64,000 bases of DNA from Bacteroidota bacterium (GTDB taxonomy: Bacteria > Bacteroidota > Bacteroidia > Chitinophagales > JADJOU01), in the NCBI GenBank assembly GCA_016713645.1, contig JADJOU010000017.1, forward strand, positions 52,980 to 116,979, written 5' to 3'. A model generated the notes under the pieces. It had not been told where the DNA came from. It worked only from the letters and a program-made list of their open reading frames with translations, and did no database searches. How positions within the stretch are numbered: position 1 is the stretch's first letter; the number at the start of each line of letters is the position of its first letter. A program made the translations under genes and the position numbers. Shown one piece after another: positions 21,176 to 29,390 of this stretch.

Positions 21176-21243
21176 ACGATTAACAACTTTTCACGATGCA
21201 CATCATTGAAAATATTATACTTTAGCGGCTTTTATAATACCAT

Positions 21244-22791
21244 ATGATTTATATTGCCCTGTTTCTTTTAATCTCAATGATTGGCGTTCATGCTGCATTG
21301 TATAAGGTTTTTCGTGACAATCAAATTGCTCCCTACAAAGCATTTATCCCCATCGTCAATAAAATAGAGTGGATGAAATTGACGGGCAAAAAGAAGTCAT
21401 TTTTGATTTGGTGCTTGATCCCCGTCGCCAATTTATTTGCCATCATCACCTTGATGGTCGATTTGATGGAAGCCCATAGAATCTATGGTTGGAAGGAGCA
21501 TTATTTTGGTTCTATTTTCTCTTTCGCCTATTTCCCTTATTTGTTTTACAAACAAAATCCTAAGTATATCGGCGTTGGAGGAGTGCTTAAACACCAACCT
21601 CGCCCAGAGAAATCAAAAGTGAGAGAATGGGTTGATTCCATCGTGTTTGCCCTCAGTGCTGCCATGATCATTAGAACTTTTATCTTCGAAGCATATACCA
21701 TTCCCACTTCATCCTTGGAGGGAACGCTCTTGGTCAATGACTTTCTCTTCGTCGATAAATTTACCTACGGAGCAAGAGTGCCAAATACACCGATTGCATT
21801 TCCGCTCGTCCACAATACATTGCCATTTACCAACAACAAAGTAAATTCTTATACCACGCTTTGGCAATTGCCCTATAAGCGTTTGCATGTATTTAGCCCT
21901 GTTAAACGCAATGATTTGGTCGTTTTCAACTATCCAGAAGGGGATACAGTGACTGTAGAATATCAAAGTGCCTATAGCTATTATCGTTTGAAAATTGAAA
22001 ATCCTACTGCTGCAGCATTGGATCATATCGCTACGAGACCTGTCGATAAAAGAGACAATTACATCAAGAGATGCGTCGCGGTTGCAGGTGATAAATTGCA
22101 GATAAAAGATGGAACCCTATTTATCAATGATGCCGAAGCTTATCGAGCAGAGAAATTGCAGTCGAGCTATGCCATGGATTTCAATGAGAATCAATTGCCC
22201 ACCAATGAACAATTTCTCAAAGATCTCCAAGATTTAGGGGTCAATACCGATGATTTGAGAGGAGAGATGGCGATTCAGGTATGCACAGACCGACTCACTG
22301 CCAATGAAATCAGAAAATTGCCATACGTTAAATCGCTCACAGAAGTCAAATACAATTACGACGAACAAAATCCCGATTACAACGGCATTTTTCCGCACGA
22401 TAGAGCCCATTTCAAATATACACAAGACAATTATGGCCCAGTGATGATTCCCAAAAAAGGCGTGACTGTGACCCTTTCAGAGAGCAATATCGCCATGTAT
22501 AGAAGATTGATTCAGATTTATGAAGGGAATGTTTTGAAAGAAATCAACGGGAAGTTTATCATCAACGGTCAAGAGACCAATTCATATACTTTCAAGATGG
22601 ACTATTATTTCATGATGGGAGACAATAGACATAATTCTCAAGATTCGAGATATTGGGGATTTGTGCCGGAAGATCACATTGTGGGCAAACCTTGGTTTAT
22701 CTTCATGAGTTGGGATAGATTCCACAAAAAACCTCGATTTGATCGACTTTTCAATAATATTTCAAAGAATTATACCCCTAATTACGAATAG
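21244..22791 (+). CDS. lepB: Signal peptidase I
   Basis: Membrane serine protease that removes signal peptides from exported proteins. At 515 residues it is much longer than the E. coli enzyme. An N-terminal part with three hydrophobic segments (residues ~1-105, DUF5684-like) precedes the catalytic anchor at ~131-150. Catalytic Ser157 lies in PTSSLEGTLLVND and catalytic Lys275 in YIKRCVAVAGD; the closing motif is MMGDNRHNSQDSRYWG. The insert between residues ~170 and 265 and the DUF5684-like start are common in Bacteroidota. The usual MEPTL after the Ser is LEGTL here. Confidence 0.95.
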   Translation: MIYIALFLLISMIGVHAALYKVFRDNQIAPYKAFIPIVNKIEWMKLTGKKKSFLIWCLIPVANLFAIITLMVDLMEAHRIYGWKEHYFGSIFSFAYFPYLFYKQNPKYIGVGGVLKHQPRPEKSKVREWVDSIVFALSAAMIIRTFIFEAYTIPTSSLEGTLLVNDFLFVDKFTYGARVPNTPIAFPLVHNTLPFTNNKVNSYTTLWQLPYKRLHVFSPVKRNDLVVFNYPEGDTVTVEYQSAYSYYRLKIENPTAAALDHIATRPVDKRDNYIKRCVAVAGDKLQIKDGTLFINDAEAYRAEKLQSSYAMDFNENQLPTNEQFLKDLQDLGVNTDDLRGEMAIQVCTDRLTANEIRKLPYVKSLTEVKYNYDEQNPDYNGIFPHDRAHFKYTQDNYGPVMIPKKGVTVTLSESNIAMYRRLIQIYEGNVLKEINGKFIINGQETNSYTFKMDYYFMMGDNRHNSQDSRYWGFVPEDHIVGKPWFIFMSWDRFHKKPRFDRLFNNISKNYTPNYE

Positions 22792-22907
22792 TTGCTTGGA
22801 TTAACTGCTTGAAAAATGGGGTCTTTTTGGGAAAGAGAGGTTAAATGGTATTGAATGCAAAGGAAATGCGCAAAAATAATTTAGTAAAAGACCGAAAATT
22901 ATATATC

Positions 22908-22915
22908 TTTGCCCT
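22908..22915 (+). promoter_or_regulatory. Promoter -7 element for the DUF177-rpmF operon
   Basis: TATCTTTG matches TAnnTTTG and lies 21 nt before the DUF177 start. A weak TTTA upstream at about 22881 could be the -33 part. Confidence 0.5.
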
Positions 22916-22936
22916 TCGTTTTAAAAAAGGAAGAAT

Positions 22937-23458
22937 ATGGCTATTTTGAAACAGTTCAATATACCATTTGTAGGGTTGAAAAACGGCGTTCATGTATTTG
23001 ATTTTGAGATAGATCATCGATTTTTCGCTCAATTTGAAGATTCTTATATCAAAGAGGCGCAAGTTTCTGTGAAATTGAATTTCGATAAAAAGGATTTGTT
23101 CTTTAAATTGGATTTCAGCATAGATGGCAAAGTCAAAGTACCTTGCGATAGATGTTTAGAGGAGTTTGATGTGGAGATTTTCAACGATTTTGCGATTTTC
23201 GTCAAATTTGAAGAGCGAGAGAGCAAAATAGGAGATGAGGATAATGTGATTTATTTATCAAAAAATGATTCACATGTCGATGTTTCTCAAGTGGTGTATG
23301 ACTTTATCTTGTTGAGTGTGCCTATGCAAAATATCCATCCAAATGGAGCAGACGGCGAGCCAACTTGTAATCCAGCGGTGATCAAGAAATTGAAAGGAGA
23401 GGATAATAAGTCAGATGCACTTGACCCACGATGGGAAGCCTTGAAAAAATTGAAGTAG
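22937..23458 (+). CDS. DUF177 (YceD-like) protein
   Basis: A 173-residue protein of the DUF177 family that almost always precedes rpmF, and is linked in plants and E. coli to 23S rRNA processing or accumulation. The conserved VPCDRCLEEF motif is at residues ~73-82 and a second Cys lies in PTCNPAV near residue 147. It begins with a hydrophobic MAILKQFNIPFVGLKNG but has no signal peptide. L32 is encoded 46 nt downstream, so an operon is very likely. Confidence 0.9.
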   Translation: MAILKQFNIPFVGLKNGVHVFDFEIDHRFFAQFEDSYIKEAQVSVKLNFDKKDLFFKLDFSIDGKVKVPCDRCLEEFDVEIFNDFAIFVKFEERESKIGDEDNVIYLSKNDSHVDVSQVVYDFILLSVPMQNIHPNGADGEPTCNPAVIKKLKGEDNKSDALDPRWEALKKLK

Positions 23459-23504
23459 AACAAACAAAAGAAATTATAACATAACAATATAAAATTTAGT
23501 AACC

Positions 23505-23699
23505 ATGCCACATCCAAAGCGCAAAATATCCAAAACAAGAAGAGATAAGAGAAGAACGCACCAAAATGCAGCTGTACCAACTTTGAGTACATGTGCTAAT
23601 ACAGGTGAAATTCACGTGAGACACAGAGCTTACCAAGTAGATGGCAATTTATACTATAGAGGTAAAATTGTTATCCCAGGTGCTGTGACTGTAGAATAG
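23505..23699 (+). CDS. rpmF: 50S ribosomal protein L32
   Basis: The 64-residue protein starts MPHPKRKISKTRRDKRRTH, typical of L32. It has a single cysteine (STCANTGE) instead of the CxxC zinc pair, so it is probably the zinc-independent form. It follows DUF177 and is closed by a strong terminator. Confidence 0.97.
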   Translation: MPHPKRKISKTRRDKRRTHQNAAVPTLSTCANTGEIHVRHRAYQVDGNLYYRGKIVIPGAVTVE

Positions 23700-23724
23700 T
23701 CTAATATACTTAAATTGTAATATA

Positions 23725-23757
23725 AAGCTAAACGATACCTATCGTTTAGCTTTTTTA
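23725..23757 (+). terminator. Intrinsic terminator after rpmF
   Basis: Perfect 13-bp stem AAGCTAAACGATA / TATCGTTTAGCTT with a 2-base loop, followed by a T tract. Confidence 0.93.
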
Positions 23758-23814
23758 TTTTATAGAATCGTCTCCAATATAGAGATTGAAGTCTGTTTGA
23801 ACACTGAACATACA

Positions 23815-24114
23815 CTATTTTAACCAAGAAGCGTTTGGATCTTTATGTGTAGATATTAGTGCAAGAATAAATACAATATTGCTTTCCCTATCAATATGAA
23901 AGTGAATCATAAAGGGGAATTTTCCAAGCGATTTGCATCTTATTTCATTATAGCGAATCTCAAATTTTGGAAAAGTGTGTATCTCTTCTAAAGTATTTAA
24001 AACATCGAGTCTTAGTCGCTCACCACGCCCGAATTCTTTATTTTCATACCAATTATAAGCTTCCTCAAAATCAAAGAAAAACCGCTTTTCAAATACGAAT
24101 TGAAAATGGTCCAT
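23815..24114 (-). CDS. RelE/ParE family toxin
   Basis: A 99-residue protein with the beta-strand and Arg pattern of RelE/ParE toxins, ending RCKSLGKFPFMIHFHID...ISTHKDPNASWL, close to the family's typical FPY...RDP end. RelE members cut mRNA on the ribosome and ParE members inhibit gyrase; sequence alone does not decide which. The antitoxin gene lies 9 nt upstream on the same strand. The pair is inserted on the opposite strand between rpmF and the NlpC/P60 gene. Confidence 0.86.
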   Translation of the reverse strand: MDHFQFVFEKRFFFDFEEAYNWYENKEFGRGERLRLDVLNTLEEIHTFPKFEIRYNEIRCKSLGKFPFMIHFHIDRESNIVFILALISTHKDPNASWLK

Positions 24115-24123
24115 ATTTTAAAT

Positions 24124-24354
24124 TCACTTTTTGATTTTATCTATTCCTTTTTGCCAATCAATTAAATCTTGTGGGTTCTTTTTTGCATAGTCAAGTCGAT
24201 GTTGAACTTCTTCTTGAACAAAATTTGGGATTTCTTCAGCCTCAACCATGGCAATTACATCTCGATGTTTTAATGTGATTTCTTCCCATTTATCTAATGG
24301 GATGATGACCGCAGTTCTCTTGCCATCATGATCTGATAGATATTGTAAATCCAT
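24124..24354 (-). CDS. Antitoxin of the RelE/ParE module
   Basis: A 76-residue acidic protein. The start MDLQYLSDHDGKRTAVIIPLDKWEEI resembles the Phd-like N-terminal part of small addiction-module antitoxins; the Lys-rich, helical C-terminus is the likely toxin-binding tail. It is the first gene of the pair. A palindrome 25 nt upstream of its start is a candidate operator. Confidence 0.8.
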   Translation of the reverse strand: MDLQYLSDHDGKRTAVIIPLDKWEEITLKHRDVIAMVEAEEIPNFVQEEVQHRLDYAKKNPQDLIDWQKGIDKIKK

Positions 24355-24378
24355 ATTTAACAGTTTTAATTCACTGCA

Positions 24379-24393
24379 ATATACAAAGTATAT
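24379..24393. promoter_or_regulatory. Candidate operator of the toxin-antitoxin pair
   Basis: ATATACAAAGTATAT is a 6-3-6 inverted repeat. Its minus strand contains ACTTTG and may overlap the -7 region of the antitoxin promoter. Autorepression by antitoxin binding is usual for such modules; the site assignment is inference. Confidence 0.5.
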
Positions 24394-24596
24394 GGCATAT
24401 CCTAAATGTCAATTTTGAAAAATAGCATGGCTAATATTTGCCTAATTTAATAGGTTTCTTTTCCTTACCTTACCGATGCTGCTTTTTGACTGATTGTTAG
24501 AATGTGGAACACTTCTATGAAAATCATCACCCCATTATTTTACTGCGTTTATTTTCTAATCAAAATAGGGTGCATTGGATACTTATTTTTAAGCTA

Positions 24597-25111
24597 ATGG
24601 GAATATTGTCCATCGCTATTTTGGGGCTCTCATGCAGCACACCAATTGATGACGTTGCCCCCTAGAAATAAAGGCAATAAATATGGAAGAACCTATCTTG
24701 CAATCAATTTCAATTACTAACTCAAAGCGCGATAGTCTTGTTTCGTTTAGTATGAAATTATTGGGCATTCCCTATGTCGCAGCGGCGAGCAATGCGCATG
24801 GCTTTGACTGCTCTGGATTTGTCTATTATGTTTTTAAGCATTTCAATATAGGAGTTCCTCGAAGCACATCGCAATACAATAATTTTGGTGTAGAGATACA
24901 CATAGATAGTGCGCAAAAAGGGGATGTTTTAGTCTTTCTAAGTCCTACTCGAAATGAAATTGGCCATGTTGGCATTGTCACGAATCCCAAAGGAATGGAA
25001 ACAGAATTTATCCATGCATCTTCAGGTCGTGAAATGAAAGTGATCATCTCTAGTCTAAAGCAAGAAGGGTATAAAAGGAGATTTGTGAAAGTGGGAAGGG
25101 TTATGGAATAG
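24597..25111 (+). CDS. NlpC/P60 cell-wall hydrolase, probable lipoprotein (frameshifted)
   Basis: Cysteine peptidase of the NlpC/P60 family, which cuts peptidoglycan stem peptides. The domain has catalytic Cys in GFDCSGFVYYVF and His in IGHVGIVTN. The frame from 24683 alone lacks any export signal. An ATG at 24597 opens MGILSIAILGLSCSTPIDD, a lipoprotein-like signal with a Cys, and runs into a stop only because the C run 24658-24662 has five C; six C joins it to the hydrolase as DDVAPLEIKAIN. I therefore place the start at 24597. Confidence 0.85.
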
Positions 25112-25169
25112 TTGAAGGGCTTGGATATTTTTCATTTGCTCGAAATCTCGCATAATTAAAAAAAAATTG

Positions 25170-25177
25170 TAAGTTTG
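25170..25177 (+). promoter_or_regulatory. Promoter -7 element for fabH
   Basis: TAAGTTTG matches TAnnTTTG, 21 nt before the fabH start; no TTTG was found at the right distance upstream. Confidence 0.4.
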
Positions 25178-25197
25178 TAACGATTCAATATAATAAT

Positions 25198-26181
25198 ATG
25201 ATAAGAGCCAAAATATCAGGAGTTGCCGGGTTTGTTCCAGAGGACAGATTGACCAATGAAATGTTATCCCAAATGGTGGATACCAATGATGAGTGGATCT
25301 TCAGCCGCACCGGTATAAAAGAGCGTCGAATGCTCAAAGGCGAAGGGCTTGGTATGAGCTATATGGCCGAACAAGCAGTGAGATTATTATTGGAAAAGAC
25401 CAATACAAAACCAGAGGAAATTGATGTCGTTATTTGCACGACGATTACCCAAGATATGCTCTTGCCTTCTGTCGCAAACCTCGTTTGTTATCGAGTGGGT
25501 ATGACCAATGCTTGGGGATTTGATTTGCAAGCGGCTTGCAGTGGATTTTTATATGGTTTGGAGACAGTCACCAAATTTGTTGAAAGTGGAAAATACAAAA
25601 AAGCCATTCTCATTTCTGGCGATAAAATGTCTAGCATCATTGATTATACCGATCGAAATACCTGTGTGATATTCGGCGATGGATGCGGCGCAGTGTTGGT
25701 AGAACCTACCGAGGAGAATGTGGGCATCATGGATTCTAAATTGTACAGCGATGGTTCCGGTTGGCAATACCTGCATATCAAAGCAGGAGGCTCAGCAAAG
25801 CCCTCTACGATGGATACGCTTATGGCGGGTGAACAATACGTCTACCAAGAAGGACAAAAAGTGTATGTGAATGCCATTAAGAATATGGCTGATGTTGCCA
25901 TTGAAGTGATGGAGCGCAATCATCTCACAGCGGATAATATTCAATGGTTGGTACCTCATCAAGCGAATAAGCGCATCATCGAATCCACGCGCGAGCGCGT
26001 CGGATTGCCTGTAGAAAAAGTGATGGTCAATATCCAAAACTATGGAAATACCACCAATGGTACAATACCGCTTTGTCTTTGGGATTATGAAAAGCAATTG
26101 AAAAAAGGCGATAATATCATCCTAGCTTCCTTTGGCGGCGGGTTTACCTGGGGCGCTATTTATCTGAAATGGGCGTATTAA
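25198..26181 (+). CDS. fabH: 3-oxoacyl-ACP synthase III
   Basis: Condenses acetyl-CoA with malonyl-ACP to start fatty acid synthesis. The 327-residue protein has the catalytic triad of KAS III: Cys114 in AACSGFLYG, His254 in VPHQANKR and Asn284 in NYGNTTNG. In many Bacteroidota fabH follows rpmF closely and precedes efp-accB-accC; here it is separated from rpmF by the toxin-antitoxin pair and the NlpC/P60 gene, and from efp by about 22 kb. Confidence 0.96.
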   Translation: MIRAKISGVAGFVPEDRLTNEMLSQMVDTNDEWIFSRTGIKERRMLKGEGLGMSYMAEQAVRLLLEKTNTKPEEIDVVICTTITQDMLLPSVANLVCYRVGMTNAWGFDLQAACSGFLYGLETVTKFVESGKYKKAILISGDKMSSIIDYTDRNTCVIFGDGCGAVLVEPTEENVGIMDSKLYSDGSGWQYLHIKAGGSAKPSTMDTLMAGEQYVYQEGQKVYVNAIKNMADVAIEVMERNHLTADNIQWLVPHQANKRIIESTRERVGLPVEKVMVNIQNYGNTTNGTIPLCLWDYEKQLKKGDNIILASFGGGFTWGAIYLKWAY

Positions 26182-26218
26182 TGTCATTTTATAAGAATGA
26201 TTTTCTTTTTTTGATGCA

Positions 26219-27133
26219 TTGCACGAGCCAATCATGAATCCTGAATACAAGAAATTTTTGCGCACACATGGAGCGCTTCTAATTGTCAATTTAATTTATG
26301 GAGCCAATTTTACCATCGCCAAACAGGTGATGCCGAGATTTGTACTGCCCTATGGATTCATCGTTTTGCGGGTTTCTACTGCGATTTTATTTTATTCGAT
26401 TGTTCAGTTTTTCTTTCTCAAAAACAAAGTCAATCTGCGTGAAGACTGGAAGAGATTTGCGCTCTGCGGTTTCTTCGGCATTGCCTTCAATCAATTGATG
26501 TTCTTTAAAGGCTTATCGCTGACAACGCCTATCAATGGGGCTTTGCTCATGATTGTTACGCCCATATTTGTCATTATTTTCTCTGCCTTTATCTATAAAA
26601 ACTCCGTCGGCAAAATTCAAATACTGGGCACGCTGCTTGGAGCACTCGGTGCATTTTTATTGATTGGCGGATTCAATTTTTCTTTTTCTTCTGCTACCGC
26701 AACGGGCGATATGTTGATTGTCATCAACGCCATGAGCTATGCAGTTTACCTCGTTATTGCCAAGCCACTGATGGAGAAATACCATCCATTCACTGCCATC
26801 ACTTATATTTTTCTATTCGGCTATATCTGGGTGTTGATAGCTGGTCTAGGTGATTTGCAAACTGTGGAATGGTCTGCTATCCCCGTGAATTATTATTGGC
26901 ATTTCGCCTTTATCCTCATTATGGCAACGGCCGTCGTCTATTTTTTAAATTTATATGCCATGCGCGAGACGAGCAGTGCAGTTGTAGGCAACTATATCTA
27001 TACCCAGCCCATATTTGCGGTCGTCATTGCATTATTTACAAAGAATGACACCTTGACTGCGGCTAAAATTATTGCAGGCTGTATGATTGCATTAGGCGTA
27101 TATTTGGTCAGCAAGAAAAAACACACCACATGA
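26219..27133 (+). CDS. EamA/DMT family transporter
   Basis: A 304-residue membrane protein with ten predicted helices in two repeats, as in drug/metabolite (EamA) exporters. The first repeat includes LIYGANFTIAKQVMP and the second ends with the family-typical AARIIAG-like stretch (here AAKIIAGCMIALGVYLVSKKK). The substrate cannot be predicted. An ATG five codons into the frame (26234) is an alternative start. The stop overlaps the yicC start (ATGA at 27130-27133), implying coupling. Confidence 0.9.
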   Translation: MHEPIMNPEYKKFLRTHGALLIVNLIYGANFTIAKQVMPRFVLPYGFIVLRVSTAILFYSIVQFFFLKNKVNLREDWKRFALCGFFGIAFNQLMFFKGLSLTTPINGALLMIVTPIFVIIFSAFIYKNSVGKIQILGTLLGALGAFLLIGGFNFSFSSATATGDMLIVINAMSYAVYLVIAKPLMEKYHPFTAITYIFLFGYIWVLIAGLGDLQTVEWSAIPVNYYWHFAFILIMATAVVYFLNLYAMRETSSAVVGNYIYTQPIFAVVIALFTKNDTLTAAKIIAGCMIALGVYLVSKKKHTT

Positions 27134-28005
27134 TATATTCCATGACGGGATTTGGCAAGAGCCAAACAACCACCAGCAATCGAACAATTACCATTGAAAT
27201 TAAAACACTCAATAGCAAACAATTTGATGTATTCTTAAAATTGCCCTCTTTTATCAAGAGCAAGGAAATAGATCTTCGAACAATATTTCAACAAGAACTG
27301 ATTAAAGGAAAAATTGAGGTATTTGTAGGTGCAGAATTGGTGGGCAATGCTCAAAATAACAATATCAATAAACCTGTTTTTGAATCGTATTATCGCGAGT
27401 TGAAGAGTTTAGCAAATGAACTGGGAGAGACCAATGCGAATATTTTCGCGGAGGCTTTGAAAAATCCGGAGGTAATGTTGCGCAAAGAGGATGAAATCAG
27501 CGAGCAAGACTGGAAACTCATTTCTGATGCAGTTTTCAAAACAATTCACCAAGTCAATGATTTTAGAAAACAAGAGGGAGTTATTCTTGCCACTGAATTA
27601 AAGTTGAGGATTGAATTGATCAGAGCACAAATGGCGGAGATTGAAAAAGTAGATGCGCTTCGATTAGATATCAAACGCGAAAAAATTAAGGCGCGACTCG
27701 ATGAAGTCTTGGGGATGGATAATTTTGATCCCAATCGATTGGAGTTGGAGATGGTCTTTTATATGGAGAAATTTGACATTACGGAAGAACTGGTTCGGCT
27801 CAGAGCCCACCTTGATTTATTTGTCAACACGATGGACGACAAGGGGATTGACAATGGTCGCAAACTCAATTTTATAGCCCAAGAAATTGGCAGAGAAATC
27901 AATACCATCGGTTCAAAGGCCAATGATAAAGATATGCAGCATGCTGTTGTACTAGCAAAAGATGAATTGGAAAAGATTAAAGAACAAATCAACAACGTCC
28001 TATAA
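27130..28005 (+). CDS. yicC: YicC family endoribonuclease-like protein
   Basis: A 291-residue protein with the N-terminal YicC-like domain (MIYSMTGFGKSQ start, then IEIKTLNSKQFDVFLKLP) and the C-terminal DUF1732 domain (RLRAHLDLF, GRKLNFIAQEIGREINTIGSK). YicC proteins have been described as RNases acting on small RNAs; the exact role here is unknown. It overlaps the EamA gene by four bases and is closed by a terminator shared with the convergent OmpA-type gene. Confidence 0.95.
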   Translation: MIYSMTGFGKSQTTTSNRTITIEIKTLNSKQFDVFLKLPSFIKSKEIDLRTIFQQELIKGKIEVFVGAELVGNAQNNNINKPVFESYYRELKSLANELGETNANIFAEALKNPEVMLRKEDEISEQDWKLISDAVFKTIHQVNDFRKQEGVILATELKLRIELIRAQMAEIEKVDALRLDIKREKIKARLDEVLGMDNFDPNRLELEMVFYMEKFDITEELVRLRAHLDLFVNTMDDKGIDNGRKLNFIAQEIGREINTIGSKANDKDMQHAVVLAKDELEKIKEQINNVL

Positions 28006-28008
28006 TTA

Positions 28009-28040
28009 AAAAAGCCTCAATATGTATTGAGGCTTTTTTA
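28009..28040. terminator. Bidirectional terminator between yicC and the OmpA-first gene
   Basis: 12-bp stem AAAGCCTCAATA / TATTGAGGCTTT (28011-28036) with A and T tracts on both sides, between convergent genes. Confidence 0.92.
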
Positions 28041-28057
28041 ATTGTTTGATTATGGTC

Positions 28058-29335
28058 TTATCTACAAGGTGTTTCGCATAGATTGCCTTTCTCTAATTCA
28101 CCCATTTTGTATTCAATACTTGATGGGGATGATAGTTTCCAAAATGATAGTCCAAGTAATTTTTTCGCAGAGATATTCGCATCTGTATAAGAGATATCCT
28201 CTTTTAAAGAATATGTCTTAGGGCTTGTCGAACTGAAATCTTGGTAATAACCTCTTACCAATCCAGTCTTATTGATATAAGGCAATGAATACCATTTTCC
28301 TTTAACCAATCTACCTGTGCTCACCAAACAGTTGTCGTGGATGACATAAGGTTTGATTTTTGTTTTATCACTCGCTTTGATTTTTACCAAAATCAACTTT
28401 GGTGAATCAATTTTTTTAGCAATGGAGAGCAATTCGCCTACATTGTAAATACTAACTAAATAAGCTTGCTTTGTATTGTCATAAGTCAATCTATCCATCG
28501 TATCCAATTCCCAATTTCTGCTGTTTCTATACAATTTCATCGCTGGATCATAAGCACCTGGTACACTCAATATCATCGGTCTGCCATCTCTTGGTCTAAC
28601 CATCTCTGTACCTAGGGTAACATCGACTTGAATAGCTCCAAGCGTTGCTAAATATCCTTTTCCAGAAAAAGTATGCATGGATTTTTTGATAAAATCATAA
28701 TTCTTTGTCAAATCCTTGATATTGACTTCTAATAGTTCATTGCCCAAAGTGTTGAACGTAGAATCAGGAATTAATAAGGTCATGCAATTGGATGATTCGA
28801 TGATATTGATATTCTCTTTTTTGATATTCGCGGAAGTCGCATCAGGTCCAAATTTTGCCGTTTCTGTTTTATAAACAGGAGGCGCAATTGTTACAGGTGT
28901 TTCTTTAACGATGGGCTGCGTTTTTGCAGTGTATTTAAAGGTGATCTCCACATCTGTTCTTCTATTTCTCTTTCTGCCTGCATCGGTGGTATTATCTCCT
29001 AACGGATCTTGAATGCCAAGTCCAGCGTAGAAAAGAGAATCCTTTTTTATGCCATTTGAGGCTAAATAGGTATATACATTTAAGGCTCTCTGATTGGAGA
29101 TTCTTCTGTTTTTCTCAGGTGTACCGATACTACAAGCATATCCTTTGATGCCTATTTTGAAGTGGTCGGTACTTCCTACAAACATCAAGACAGAATCCAA
29201 TTGAGCTTGGTGTAAATCAGATAAGTCAGATTTGCCTAAATCAAAGTATAAACTCTGTTTGGCGGTACTCACTTGCCCCCAAGTGGAATTCATTATTAAC
29301 AAGCAAGCAAATAGGTTTATTAAAGTCTTATTCAT
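28058..29335 (-). CDS. OmpA-domain protein with novel C-terminal region
   Basis: A 425-residue secreted protein: signal peptide (residues 1-20, ending STWG/Q), then directly an OmpA/MotB peptidoglycan-binding domain (residues ~28-135, with the KGYACSIG, NRRISNQRAL and GRKRNRRTDVEI features). This is followed by a Pro/Thr linker and about 270 residues I cannot assign. OmpA domains normally sit at the C-terminus, so this order is unusual. The C-terminal half contains repeated mixed strands and ends with two Cys (NLCETPCR) that could form a disulfide. Anchoring to peptidoglycan is inferred from the domain. Confidence 0.8.
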   Translation of the reverse strand: MNKTLINLFACLLIMNSTWGQVSTAKQSLYFDLGKSDLSDLHQAQLDSVLMFVGSTDHFKIGIKGYACSIGTPEKNRRISNQRALNVYTYLASNGIKKDSLFYAGLGIQDPLGDNTTDAGRKRNRRTDVEITFKYTAKTQPIVKETPVTIAPPVYKTETAKFGPDATSANIKKENINIIESSNCMTLLIPDSTFNTLGNELLEVNIKDLTKNYDFIKKSMHTFSGKGYLATLGAIQVDVTLGTEMVRPRDGRPMILSVPGAYDPAMKLYRNSRNWELDTMDRLTYDNTKQAYLVSIYNVGELLSIAKKIDSPKLILVKIKASDKTKIKPYVIHDNCLVSTGRLVKGKWYSLPYINKTGLVRGYYQDFSSTSPKTYSLKEDISYTDANISAKKLLGLSFWKLSSPSSIEYKMGELEKGNLCETPCR

Positions 29336-29390
29336 TGAGCGGTATTGTTAAAGTGTGCGTAAATATACGTTTTTCATTAATAAGTCAAAA

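Noticed and set aside
24518..24598. Possible small gene of 26 codons before the NlpC/P60 gene
   Set aside because: No conserved feature; the stretch is AT-rich and better read as upstream region of the lipoprotein signal.
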